Below are positions 16,044 to 24,343 of a stretch of 64,000 bases of DNA, piece by piece. Position 1 is the first letter of the stretch; every line of letters starts with the position of its first letter. The stretch is from assembly GCF_005765165.1 (NCBI RefSeq), contig NZ_VCIW01000008.1, positions 124,001 to 188,000 of the forward strand, in the 5' to 3' direction. Origin of the DNA: Paenibacillus antri (GTDB taxonomy: Bacteria; Bacillota; Bacilli; Paenibacillales; YIM-B00363). The position numbers and the translations under genes are program-made. The notes below the pieces were generated by a model, which was not told where the DNA came from, made no database searches, and was given only the letters and a program-made list of their open reading frames with translations.

Positions 16044-17371
16044 TGCGACGCTTTCACCGCCGCGGCCCACGTGCGGTCCATCGTCTCGATAAATTGCTCC
16101 TTCGTCACTTCCTTCGCGTAGTAGCTCTGCAGCAGCTTCGCCTGCTCGTCGGTGACGCCGTTCGGCAGCTTCAGATCCTGATACGCCTTGCCTTGAGCGA
16201 CGTTTTCGGACGCTTCGTTGACCCAAGGGAACACCTCGTATTGATGGGCGCTCGAGACGGGGTTGAACTTCAGCTCCTGGAACAGAGCCGACGAATCCTT
16301 CTCGTCAAGAATGTAGTTGAGCAGGTCCAACGCGACTTCCTTGTTTTTGCTCGTCGGCGATACGGCGAGCGTCGTCGACGTGGACAGGTTGATCATCGTT
16401 CCCGCCGGATCGTTGCTGACCGGCAGCGGCGCGACGCCGAACTCCATATCCGGATTGACCTTCAGAATCGTCTCCGCGTTCCAAGGCCCTTGCACCCACA
16501 TCGCCGCCTTGCCGTTCGCGAAGTCCGTCGAGCCCGCTTCGTTGCCGACCTCGAACGGCTTCTCCGTGCCGTTCGCCATAATAAGATCGATGATATCGAA
16601 AATGGCCTGCACGTCCGCGTAGGAAGCTTCCCCCGCGCTCATCTTCTCGATCCAATCCGGCTGCTGCGACGACACGATGCCGCCGAGCGACAGCGCCGTC
16701 ATCAGCTGCGGCACCCACGATTCTTGGAACGCGAGCAGGAACGGGGCGACGCCGTTCGCCTTGAGCGTCTCGACGGCCGCCTTCATCTCGTCTAACGTCT
16801 GCGGCGGCGTAAGGCCGTTGTCGGCGAAAATTTTCTTATTGTACAGGTATCCCCAAGACAAGCTCTCCATCGGAAGCGCGACGACCTTGCCGTCTAACGT
16901 GACTTGCCGCTTCACGCCGTCGTACAGCGTCGCGACGAACGGCTGAGCGGACAAATCCTCGAGATAGCCGGCGCTATGGTACGTCGCCAGATCGTTGGCG
17001 TGGACGTCGAACAGGTCCGGGGCGTCGTTCGAGGCGAGCCGCGCCTGCAGCACTTGCTTCGCCTGATCGGGATTCGGCATCTCCAGCTCGATCGTCACCT
17101 CGATGTTTTTCTCCGCGAGCTCCTTCGCTTTGAATTGTTCGAAGTATTTCTCGAAATACTCCTTGAACCGCGGCTGACCGAGCATGACCTTCAACTCCGC
17201 CTTCGTCGGCGGCGGCGTCTCCGTCGGCTTCGGCTCCTCCTTGGCCGCGCTCGAATCCGCGGCCGCCGGTTCGTCCTTCGGTTCGTTCCCTGCGGCGCCT
17301 CCCGAGCTGCACGCCGCGAGCAGCGACAGCAGCAGAATCGAAACCAACATCGTATAAAGCGCTTTCTTCAT
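16040..17371 (-). CDS. Sugar-binding lipoprotein of an ABC importer (GH5-linked)
   Basis: A 443-residue family 1 solute-binding lipoprotein: lipobox LLAAC with Cys21, an acidic/proline linker to ~residue 57, then the MalE-like body (FANGKAAMWVQGPWNAETIL and NLSTSTTLAVSPTSKNK are typical). The ATG is preceded by AAGGGGGT. A linked GH5 enzyme suggests beta-linked gluco- or manno-oligosaccharides as ligand (inference). Transcription probably depends on the YesN-type regulator immediately upstream: the promoter has a clear -10 but poor -35 and carries a box shared with the kinase gene's upstream region. Confidence 0.93.
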   Translation of the reverse strand: MKKALYTMLVSILLLSLLAACSSGGAAGNEPKDEPAAADSSAAKEEPKPTETPPPTKAELKVMLGQPRFKEYFEKYFEQFKAKELAEKNIEVTIELEMPNPDQAKQVLQARLASNDAPDLFDVHANDLATYHSAGYLEDLSAQPFVATLYDGVKRQVTLDGKVVALPMESLSWGYLYNKKIFADNGLTPPQTLDEMKAAVETLKANGVAPFLLAFQESWVPQLMTALSLGGIVSSQQPDWIEKMSAGEASYADVQAIFDIIDLIMANGTEKPFEVGNEAGSTDFANGKAAMWVQGPWNAETILKVNPDMEFGVAPLPVSNDPAGTMINLSTSTTLAVSPTSKNKEVALDLLNYILDEKDSSALFQELKFNPVSSAHQYEVFPWVNEASENVAQGKAYQDLKLPNGVTDEQAKLLQSYYAKEVTKEQFIETMDRTWAAAVKASQ

Positions 17372-17403
17372 GAAGGTTACCCCCTTAATGTAAGTACATC
17401 CCC

Positions 17404-17469
17404 AGTATAAGAGAGCCCTCGGTTCCGATCATTCCAGCGAATTAGCGACTTTCGTTGCACGATATTGAT
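17404..17469 (-). promoter_or_regulatory. Promoter and putative YesN box of the GH5-linked transport operon
   Basis: On the minus strand the -10 is TATACT (17404-17409), with no good -35. A 24-bp element at 17446-17469 (minus-strand reading ATCAATATCG TGCAACGAAAG...) matches 21 of 24 bases of the element at 20435-20458 upstream of the sensor kinase gene. Its position about 37-60 bases before the -10 suits an activator site. Confidence 0.6.
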
Positions 17470-17476
17470 ATCGGTT

Positions 17477-18553
17477 TCATGGACAACGCTCCGCTCGATA
17501 CTCCCCCGGCGTCTTCCCGGTCCGCTTCTTGAAAATGCGGTGGAAATACGCAAGCTCGGGATACCCGACCGTCCGAGCGACGTCCTTCGTCGCCATCCCC
17601 GGGACGGCGAGCAGCTCCATAGCCCGCTCGATTCGCTTCCGGACGATGTAGTCCGAGACGTTCTCCCCCGTCGTCGACTTGAAGGAGCGGCTGAGATGCT
17701 CCTTGCTCACGTAGAAGCGAAGGGCGATCGACTCCAGCGTAATCGGGTCGGCGTAATGCTCGTCGATGTACCGGGCGACTTGGGCGATCGCGAGCTTCGC
17801 CTTGCTCGGCCGGCTCGCCTCGGTGCGGTCGATCGCTTCGACGTAGGCGGCGGCCAGCGCGCGCACGACCGCTTCCGCGGTCTTGGGCGTCCCTCGGGAC
17901 GCTTCGACCGGCGTCTCTACCCGCTGCTCCGCCATAAATTCCCGCAGCGTTCGCAGGCCGTCGGCGTATATCTGCCGCAGCATCGGCCCGTCGGCCCCGT
18001 CGGGATACGCCGCGCGAAGCAGCTCTTCGAGCTTGTCGAGCGCCTGCAGCGCCCCGGGCTTGTTCAGCTCGAAGAGCGAGCCGAACAGCCGCTGCCGAAG
18101 GAGCAAATACCGCTCCATCATGACCGCGTCCGGCAGCGCGAGCGGCGACCGCCAAGAGGTGCTTATCGTCTGCTCCGCCTCCTCCAACTCCCGGACGCAG
18201 CGCTCCAGCGCGCCGTTCAGCTCGTCCGGATCGATCGGCTTGAGCATATATTCGACCGCGCGGGACTGGATCGCTTGCTTGAGGTACGCGAAGTCGTCGT
18301 AGCCGCTCATCACGATCATTTTCAAGGTCGGATACCGTTCGTGCATCGCCTGCAGCAGCTTCGCGCCGTCCACGCCGGGCATCCGCATGTCGGTGACGAC
18401 GATGTCCGGCTTCAGTCGTTCGATCAAGCCCAGCCCCTGCGCGCCGTCCTCCGCTTCGCCCGCCACCGTCAGCCCGAGACGGCTCCATTCGCCGAGCGCC
18501 TTCACCGCCTCGCGCGCCCACGGCTCGTCGTCGATGATCAATACGGTTCTCAT
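17477..18553 (-). CDS. YesN-type response regulator with AraC DNA-binding domain
   Basis: A 358-residue cytoplasmic regulator. The receiver domain spans residues 1-~120 with phospho-acceptor Asp55 (IVVTDMRMPG), MSGYDDF and the Lys of YMLKPIDP. A variable linker follows, then an AraC-type double helix-turn-helix at ~265-355 (VARYIDEHYADPITLESIAL ... GKTPGEYRAE). The start overlaps the stop of the kinase gene by four bases. With the kinase it forms a YesM/YesN-type two-component system, a class usually controlling the adjacent carbohydrate uptake operon, here the importer at 14.3-17.4 kb. Confidence 0.93.
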   Translation of the reverse strand: MRTVLIIDDEPWAREAVKALGEWSRLGLTVAGEAEDGAQGLGLIERLKPDIVVTDMRMPGVDGAKLLQAMHERYPTLKMIVMSGYDDFAYLKQAIQSRAVEYMLKPIDPDELNGALERCVRELEEAEQTISTSWRSPLALPDAVMMERYLLLRQRLFGSLFELNKPGALQALDKLEELLRAAYPDGADGPMLRQIYADGLRTLREFMAEQRVETPVEASRGTPKTAEAVVRALAAAYVEAIDRTEASRPSKAKLAIAQVARYIDEHYADPITLESIALRFYVSKEHLSRSFKSTTGENVSDYIVRKRIERAMELLAVPGMATKDVARTVGYPELAYFHRIFKKRTGKTPGEYRAERCP

Positions 18554-20334
18554 GAGTACGTCTCCTCCCCCTCGCCGTTCATTGGCAGCGCCAGCGCGAT
18601 CACCGTTCCTGCGCCCGGCTCGCTGAACATGCGGATGCCCGCTCCCGCGCCGAAATGGAGTCTTAGCCGCGCATTCACGTTACGCAGCCCGATTCCTTTG
18701 CGCCGCGGCGGCTCCCCGCGTTCTTCGACGCTCCGGGCCGGAAGCTGCAGCGAGACGCCGGTGCGCAGCTCCTCCCGCAGCTCGCGAAGCCTCGCCGCGT
18801 CGATGCCGACGCCGTTGTCCCGGATCAGTACGGCGATACGCCGCCCGACCGTCCGAATTCGGATGTCGATCTCCCAGGCGCCCTCCTTCGGCTGAAGGCC
18901 GTGTTCGAAGGCGTTCTCGATCAACGGCTGCAGCGCGAAGCGCGGCACGAGAAGCCTCGGCGTCGGCTCCTCTACGACGAACGACACTCGGCATCGCCCG
19001 AGGAAGCGCTGTTCCTGGATCAGCAAGTAGTTGCGCGCATGCCTGACCTCGTCCCCCAGGGACGCCGTCTCGGCACCCGAGCCGATCGAATAGCGCAGCA
19101 GGTCGCCGATCCCTTTCGCGACGCGGTAAATATCCGGCGCGCCCTTCGACAACGCCATTCCTCCGATCATAAGAAGCGCGTTATTGAGGAAATGCGGATT
19201 GATCTGCGCCTGCAGCGCCATCAATTGGGCGTTCTTGACCTCGATCTCGCGCTGATATTCGTGTTCGATCAGCTCGCGAATGCGCTGGATCATCGAGTTG
19301 TAGCCGCGCTCGAGCAGGCCGATCTCGTCCCGGCTGTTCACCGACGTCATCTCGAAGTGGCGGATCGGCGCCGTGCGCATCGTCTTCGCCAGACTGACGA
19401 TCGGGCGGCTGATGCGCAGCGACACCAGGATCGACGCCAGCACGGACAGCCCGGCGAAGATGAGGCCCAGGGCGACGCCGGCGCGCACCGTGTCGTTCGC
19501 GCTTTCCGTCACCGCGGATATGGGAACCGCTTTCAACAACGTGAGCGCTCCGTCGTCGACCTGCTCGGCGAACAGGAAGTACCGATCCGTCTTTCGGAAT
19601 CCCGCCGCATCTTCCTCGTATGTCCTACGATACGTATCGAGGACGGCGTCGTATTCGGCCGCGGAGGAGGACCCCGTCAGCAGCTCGCCTTCGTCGTTCA
19701 TCAGGAAGACGGCGCTGTCCGACTCCGAGCGGAGAATGTCGCCGACCTGCTTCCAGACGCCGTCGTTGATGCGGACCGATAAGCCGCCCAGCAGCGCGCG
19801 GTCCTCGAACCGGTTGACGCTGTGGAACGCGGAGACGCTGTCGCCCGTCTGCTTGAAGTATAAGTTCACCGGTCCGGCGGTCATGCGGCTCCAGGCGCCG
19901 TTTTCGATATGGAGGGAATGAATGAGTCCGCTCGTCGAAAAATTGACCGAGTAGAGGCGTTGGTTCTGGTGCGTGTAGAGCGAGAGCTCGTCCACCTTCC
20001 GCGAGTTCGCGTAGAAGGCGGACGTCAGCGTCTCTTGGATATACCGCTGCGTCCGGAACTGCTCGCCAACGCTCGGATTGCCCGTCGGGTTCAGCCCGTC
20101 CATCAATGTTTGGTTGATCTGCAGCGAATAAAACAACACGTCGATTCGCTCGACCAGCTCGTCCAAATATTGCTGCGCCCACAGCATCCGAGATCGATTC
20201 GCATCGATGATTTCCTTCTCAACGGAGCTGCGCGTATTGTGGGTCGCCGTTAACGTCACGATCAGTACGGGAATCGTCGTCAAGCAGATCATCAGCAGCA
20301 TCAGGCGATATCGGATGCTCGTTCTCATAAACAT
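18550..20334 (-). CDS. YesM-type sensor histidine kinase
   Basis: A 594-residue membrane sensor: TM1 at ~10-32, an extracytoplasmic Cache-like sensing region to ~275, TM2 at ~280-303, a HAMP linker (RISRPIVSLAKTM), the HisKA_7TM/LytS-type phospho-acceptor region with INPHFLNN (His381), and an HATPase domain (DNGVGID, KGIGLRNVNARL). The start ATG at 20332-20334 has GGAGGGCG nine bases upstream. It is cotranscribed with the YesN-type regulator. An extracellular sugar is the likely signal by analogy with the family; the ligand is unknown. Confidence 0.93.
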   Translation of the reverse strand: MFMRTSIRYRLMLLMICLTTIPVLIVTLTATHNTRSSVEKEIIDANRSRMLWAQQYLDELVERIDVLFYSLQINQTLMDGLNPTGNPSVGEQFRTQRYIQETLTSAFYANSRKVDELSLYTHQNQRLYSVNFSTSGLIHSLHIENGAWSRMTAGPVNLYFKQTGDSVSAFHSVNRFEDRALLGGLSVRINDGVWKQVGDILRSESDSAVFLMNDEGELLTGSSSAAEYDAVLDTYRRTYEEDAAGFRKTDRYFLFAEQVDDGALTLLKAVPISAVTESANDTVRAGVALGLIFAGLSVLASILVSLRISRPIVSLAKTMRTAPIRHFEMTSVNSRDEIGLLERGYNSMIQRIRELIEHEYQREIEVKNAQLMALQAQINPHFLNNALLMIGGMALSKGAPDIYRVAKGIGDLLRYSIGSGAETASLGDEVRHARNYLLIQEQRFLGRCRVSFVVEEPTPRLLVPRFALQPLIENAFEHGLQPKEGAWEIDIRIRTVGRRIAVLIRDNGVGIDAARLRELREELRTGVSLQLPARSVEERGEPPRRKGIGLRNVNARLRLHFGAGAGIRMFSEPGAGTVIALALPMNGEGEETYS

Positions 20335-20434
20335 GCGTCGTCGCCCTCCAGTCCCGTCGTTCGGTCTGTTGGTATTCGGCGCCGCCGGGGCGAAATCCTG
20401 TCTGCGAAGCGGGCGGGGCGTTGGAGCGCGTTGA

Positions 20435-20458
20435 CGTCTTTCATTGGACGATATTGAT
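20435..20458 (-). promoter_or_regulatory. Putative YesN box upstream of the sensor kinase gene
   Basis: A 24-bp element (plus strand CGTCTTTCATTGGACG then ATATTGAT) matches 21 of 24 bases with 17446-17469 in front of the linked transport operon. It lies 100 bases upstream of the kinase start, between it and the divergent Uma2 gene, consistent with autoregulation. Confidence 0.55.
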
Positions 20459-20535
20459 CTGGATGCGGTACATGCCGCATGCTACAATGGAGGGAACAAA
20501 CATTCTCTTCATGCGTAATGAGGGGGGACGTCGGG

Positions 20536-21141
20536 ATGGACAAATTCTTGTACAAGCCGAGTGCGGCCGGACGGGATATGCTGCGAGAGGAAAACCTGAC
20601 CTACGACGATTATGCGAGCTGGGACGACGGAAATCGGTACGAGCTCGTAGACGGTCGGTTGGAATTAATGAGCCCGGGGCCGAACACCGCGCATCAGTGG
20701 ATCAGCATGGAAATTTTAAAGCGCATTACCCAAACCTGTTCGAACGAGGCCGTCATTCTCGCTGCGCCGCTCGACGTGATCTTATCGCCGCGCGAAGTGC
20801 GTCAGCCGGATTTGGTCGTGGTGCTTCGACAGAACTTGCATATCGTCACCAAGCGCGGCATCGAAGGTGCGCCGGACATCGTCGCCGAAATCCTGTCCCC
20901 CTCCACGGCGAAACGGGATAAGATCGGCAAGATGCGCGCTTATGCCGCTTACGGCATTCCGGAATATTGGATCGTGGATCCGGCCGCTTGCGTGTTGGAC
21001 CAGTATATGCTGGCTGCGGACGGAAAATATGAATTGTCGAACGTATACGCCGGCGAGGAGCCGGTCGTTTCCCCGCGCCTGCCTTGCCTCGCGTTCGCGA
21101 TGCAAGAAATCGCCGACAGCCTGCCCGAGGCGCTGCGGTGA
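20536..21141 (+). CDS. Uma2-family (DUF820) endonuclease-like protein
   Basis: A 201-residue protein with the PD-(D/E)XK-like fold of the Uma2/DUF820 family: YELVDGRLELMSPG at the N-terminal side, RQPDLVVV and PDIVAEILSPSTAKRDKI as the catalytic Asp and Glu-x-Lys-like region, and YGIPEYWIVDP. These proteins are abundant in cyanobacteria and Paenibacillaceae; nuclease activity is predicted from the fold, and the cellular role is not established. The ATG at 20536 has AGGGGGG nine bases upstream, and a -10-like TACAAT lies at 20483-20488. Monocistronic and divergent from the kinase gene. Confidence 0.85.
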   Translation: MDKFLYKPSAAGRDMLREENLTYDDYASWDDGNRYELVDGRLELMSPGPNTAHQWISMEILKRITQTCSNEAVILAAPLDVILSPREVRQPDLVVVLRQNLHIVTKRGIEGAPDIVAEILSPSTAKRDKIGKMRAYAAYGIPEYWIVDPAACVLDQYMLAADGKYELSNVYAGEEPVVSPRLPCLAFAMQEIADSLPEALR

Positions 21142-21675
21142 GGCGGCCTTTCGCCCCTTGCCACGCGGCCTCGCTCTCCACGCCGAACGCTCGCCGCCCG
21201 CCACCCTTTGGGCACGCTCCCGCCGCTCGCCCACTCCGCCGAAACACATCCCCATTTCATCCTGCTCGTGCCACTTTCTTTGCCCTTGCGGTTCCCGGTT
21301 CACGCCGGTTTCCTCTGCGACCGCAATCCCCCCCTGCCACGGAGGGGCACGATGAAGCAGTGGGGCGGCAGCAGCGTTTTTGACGTTACAGCACGAAGTT
21401 ACGGCGATTCGGCGGGCGGTAGCGGCATTTTTGACAATGCATCCCCCCCGGCGGGATTACCTGTTTTCGGCCATCGTAGATAATTTTCTAAATTAGAAAA
21501 AAATCGACGATAAGAAAAAAAACATCTAGCGGTGGGGAGGCGGCCGTCGGATAATCGGAGGATTCCGCTTAAAGTGGCCTAGAGTGGCCGGGAGCCCGTA
21601 CTTAAGCGGGGAACGCGCGAAGCCCGGCGACGAGCGGAACATTCCGCCGCCCCCGGGCTTTCCTGCGCCGGCAAG
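21142..21675. other. 534-base intergenic region with small repeats and stem-loops
   Basis: No supported gene. It holds two diverged copies, 51 bp apart (from 21364 and 21415), of GGCGG-AGC-GC-TTTTTGAC, an A/T-rich patch at 21480-21520 (TTTTCTAAATTAGAAAA), and an inverted pair CCGCTTAA (~21566) / TTAAGCGG (~21602) resembling the arms of the 10.5-kb hairpin repeat. A stem-loop at 21620-21660 (AAGCCCGG...CCGGGCTT), just past the dehydratase stop, lacks a T tract. Confidence 0.6.
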
Positions 21676-22839
21676 CTAGCCGCCGCTCGTGCGATCTTGC
21701 AGCTGAGCGAGCCGCTGCGCGCCCCATGCGAAGCCGCCGGACCGCAGCCGCTCCACCTTCGCCGGGTCCAGCTCCACGCCGATGCCCGGCTTCGCCGCGT
21801 CCGGCACGAGCAGGTACCCGCCCTCGTACCGGACCGGCTCGACGGCGACGTCGTCGACGTACAGCTCCGGCCCCGTCGGATCGGAGATCGTCGTCAAGTT
21901 CGGGAGCGACGCGCCGAAGACCGCCTGCGCCGCGGTGCCGAGGCTGAGCTCTTGCGTCGTGCCGATCAAGACGCCCTTGCCCGCGACCTCGGCGGCCGCG
22001 GCGGCTTTGCGGGCGGCCTCGAAGCCGCCGATGAAGACGAGCGCGATGTTGAGCACGTCGACGCAGTCGCCGCGAAGCATCTCGTGCAGCTGCCGGAAGC
22101 TCCAGACATGCTCGCTGACCGGCAGATCGACGGCCATGCGGAAGTGCCGCAGCCCCTCGAAGTCGTTCCGGAACGCCGGGCTCTCGACCAGCTGCACGCC
22201 ATACGGCAGCAGCCGCTTCGTGACGCGCAGCGCCGACTTCCAATCGAGCAGGTGGCTGTAATCGAGCGACTTGATCGTCACGCGATGTCCGAATTCGGAG
22301 CGCACCCCGTCGAGGAACGCCTCGTCCGCGTCGGGATTGACGCCGGCGTACAGCCGGAAGGCGTCGAAGCCTTGCGCGAACCGCTTCCGCACGACGTCCA
22401 GATTGGCGTCGACCTCCTCGAGCGTGCGGCTCCGGAAGATCGGGTAGCATACCTTCAGCTTGTCGCGAAGCCTCCCTCCGAGCAGCGTGCCGACGTTGAC
22501 GCCGAGCGCCTTCCCCGCGACATCGTAGAGCGCTAGGTCGACGCCGCAGCGGATGAAGGTCCCCTTTTCGTAATAGTACATCGTCTCGGGGAACAGGTCC
22601 GCCAGCTCGCGATTGAGCGCGACGAGATCGAACGGGTCGCGTCCGACGAGCTGCGCGCGCAAGGTCGCCCGCAAATCCTCGACGTCGATCGAATACTTCG
22701 GCAGATGCGAGAAGTCGGACATCTCTCCGATTCCCGTAATTCCTTCGTCCGTGTCGAGACTTACGATCCCGTGCTGGCATACGAAGCCCGTGCGCCTCGG
22801 GACCGAGACGACGTCGAGCCGAACGTCCGTAATTTTCAT
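21676..22839 (-). CDS. Enolase-superfamily (mandelate racemase/muconate lactonising-like) sugar-acid dehydratase
   Basis: A 387-residue cytoplasmic enzyme with the N-terminal capping domain (to ~115) and barrel of the MR/MLE group. Candidate metal ligands are Asp193 (LDYSH), Glu219 (LVESP) and Glu243 (SEH). The KxK acid/base motif normally at the end of the second barrel strand reads RLY here (residues 162-164), so the chemistry may differ from classical racemases. Most such enzymes in sugar operons dehydrate aldonic or aldaric acids to 2-keto-3-deoxy acids. Last gene of the 8-gene operon. The start at 22837-22839 has GGAGGGAG upstream; a longer start adds ten non-conserved residues. Confidence 0.82.
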   Translation of the reverse strand: MKITDVRLDVVSVPRRTGFVCQHGIVSLDTDEGITGIGEMSDFSHLPKYSIDVEDLRATLRAQLVGRDPFDLVALNRELADLFPETMYYYEKGTFIRCGVDLALYDVAGKALGVNVGTLLGGRLRDKLKVCYPIFRSRTLEEVDANLDVVRKRFAQGFDAFRLYAGVNPDADEAFLDGVRSEFGHRVTIKSLDYSHLLDWKSALRVTKRLLPYGVQLVESPAFRNDFEGLRHFRMAVDLPVSEHVWSFRQLHEMLRGDCVDVLNIALVFIGGFEAARKAAAAAEVAGKGVLIGTTQELSLGTAAQAVFGASLPNLTTISDPTGPELYVDDVAVEPVRYEGGYLLVPDAAKPGIGVELDPAKVERLRSGGFAWGAQRLAQLQDRTSGG

Positions 22840-22862
22840 GGGCGAAGCACTCCCTCCTTCCG

Positions 22863-24311
22863 TCAAACCGAAATCGAAATCGTCTGCGTATGCGTGAAAA
22901 ATTCCATCGCCGCGCGCCCCTGCTCCCGCGAATGCGAGCTGGACTTCTTCAAGCCGCCGAACGGCGCCTGGTACTCGACGCCCGCGGTCTCGCCGTTGAC
23001 CTTGATCATGCCCGCCTCGACGCGGTTCGCGAACGTCATCGCCGTCTTCAGCGAGCCCGTGAAGATCGCCGCGCTGAGGCCGTACTCGGTGCCGTTCGCC
23101 AGCGCGATCGCCTCGTCCAAGTCGGTCGCTTCCATCAAGGCAAGCACCGGGCCGAAAATTTCTTCCCGCGCGAGCGACGTCTCGGGCGTCACCCGGTCGA
23201 ACAACGTCGGCTCGACGTAGCAGCCCGCTTGCAGCTCGGGCCGATCCGGAGCGCCGCCGCCGTGCAGCAGCCGGGCGCCCTCTTCCGCGCCGCGGCGGAT
23301 AGCCTGCAGCACGGCGTCCCGCTGCGCCGGCGTGGCGACCGGCCCGAAGTATGTGTTCGGGTCCATCCCGTCTCCGACGCGAATCGCGCGGATGCGCTCC
23401 AGCAGCAGCTGCGCGAACCGTTCCTTCGCGGAGGCGGCGACGATGACCTTGCTAGTCGCGGTGCATTTCTGCCCGGCGCTCTTCATCGCGCCGGAGACGA
23501 CGAGATCCGCGGCGCGCTCCAGCTCCGCGTCCCCCCAGACGACGACGGCGTTCTTGCCGCCCATCTCGAGCTGGTACTTCGCCCCCCGCTCCGACGCGAT
23601 GCGGGCGATCCGAGCGCCGACCGCGTTGGAGCCGGTGAAGCTGACGCCGTCGACGAGCGGATGCGCCGTCAACGCGCCGCCGATGTCGGAGCCGGAGCCG
23701 TGCACCACGTTGACGACGCCCGGCGGGCATCCGGCTTCGTCGAAGAGCTCCGCGAGTCTTGCGGCGGTAAGGCCCGCATTCGTCGCCGGCTTCAGCACGA
23801 CGGTGTTCCCGTACGCCAAGGCCGGCGCCATTTTCCAAATCGGGATCGCCACCGGAAAATTCCAAGGCGTAATCAAAGCGACGACGCCGAGCGGCAGCCG
23901 CTTCGTGAAGAGCAGCGACGTCCCGTCCGACGCCGGAATATGCTCGCCGTTCGCGCGCAGCCCTTCGGAAGCGTAATACTTCAAGATGGCGGCGCCGCGC
24001 AGCGCTTCGCCTCTCGCTTCCGCCAGCGTCTTGCCCATCTCCCTCGTGATCGAACGCGCAACGTCCTCGGCGCGCTCCTCGAGGAGTAGCGCCGCCCGCA
24101 GCAGCAGCTCGCCGCGGACCGCGCCGCTCGCGGCGCGCCACGCCGGCAGCGCCCGATGCGCGGCGCGGACGGCGGCGTCCGCGTCCTCGGGCGTCGACAG
24201 CGGCACGCGGCCGACCGTCTCCCGGACGTCCGCCGGATTGACGTTGTCCGCGTACGTCCCGGAAGACGGCGGCGTCCAACCGCCGTCGATATAATTCAAG
24301 CGCGTCTCCAT
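22863..24311 (-). CDS. Aldehyde dehydrogenase, 2-oxoglutarate-semialdehyde dehydrogenase type
   Basis: A 482-residue NAD(P)-dependent dehydrogenase: TPWNFPVAIPIWK (cofactor region), LEMGGKN (general base Glu), GQKCTATSKVIV (catalytic Cys), EEIFGPV, and PFGGLKKSSS near the end. The CTATS context resembles the YcbD/GucD group oxidising alpha-ketoglutaric semialdehyde rather than lactaldehyde dehydrogenases; this is pattern recognition, not alignment. It would make 2-oxoglutarate from the product of the upstream DHDPS-family lyase. The start METRLNYIDGG at 24309-24311 follows GGAGGAG; the very long upstream open frame is a shadow. Confidence 0.9.
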   Translation of the reverse strand: METRLNYIDGGWTPPSSGTYADNVNPADVRETVGRVPLSTPEDADAAVRAAHRALPAWRAASGAVRGELLLRAALLLEERAEDVARSITREMGKTLAEARGEALRGAAILKYYASEGLRANGEHIPASDGTSLLFTKRLPLGVVALITPWNFPVAIPIWKMAPALAYGNTVVLKPATNAGLTAARLAELFDEAGCPPGVVNVVHGSGSDIGGALTAHPLVDGVSFTGSNAVGARIARIASERGAKYQLEMGGKNAVVVWGDAELERAADLVVSGAMKSAGQKCTATSKVIVAASAKERFAQLLLERIRAIRVGDGMDPNTYFGPVATPAQRDAVLQAIRRGAEEGARLLHGGGAPDRPELQAGCYVEPTLFDRVTPETSLAREEIFGPVLALMEATDLDEAIALANGTEYGLSAAIFTGSLKTAMTFANRVEAGMIKVNGETAGVEYQAPFGGLKKSSSHSREQGRAAMEFFTHTQTISISV

Positions 24312-24343
24312 GCCGAGCCTCACTCCTCCTTGCCGATTATGTC

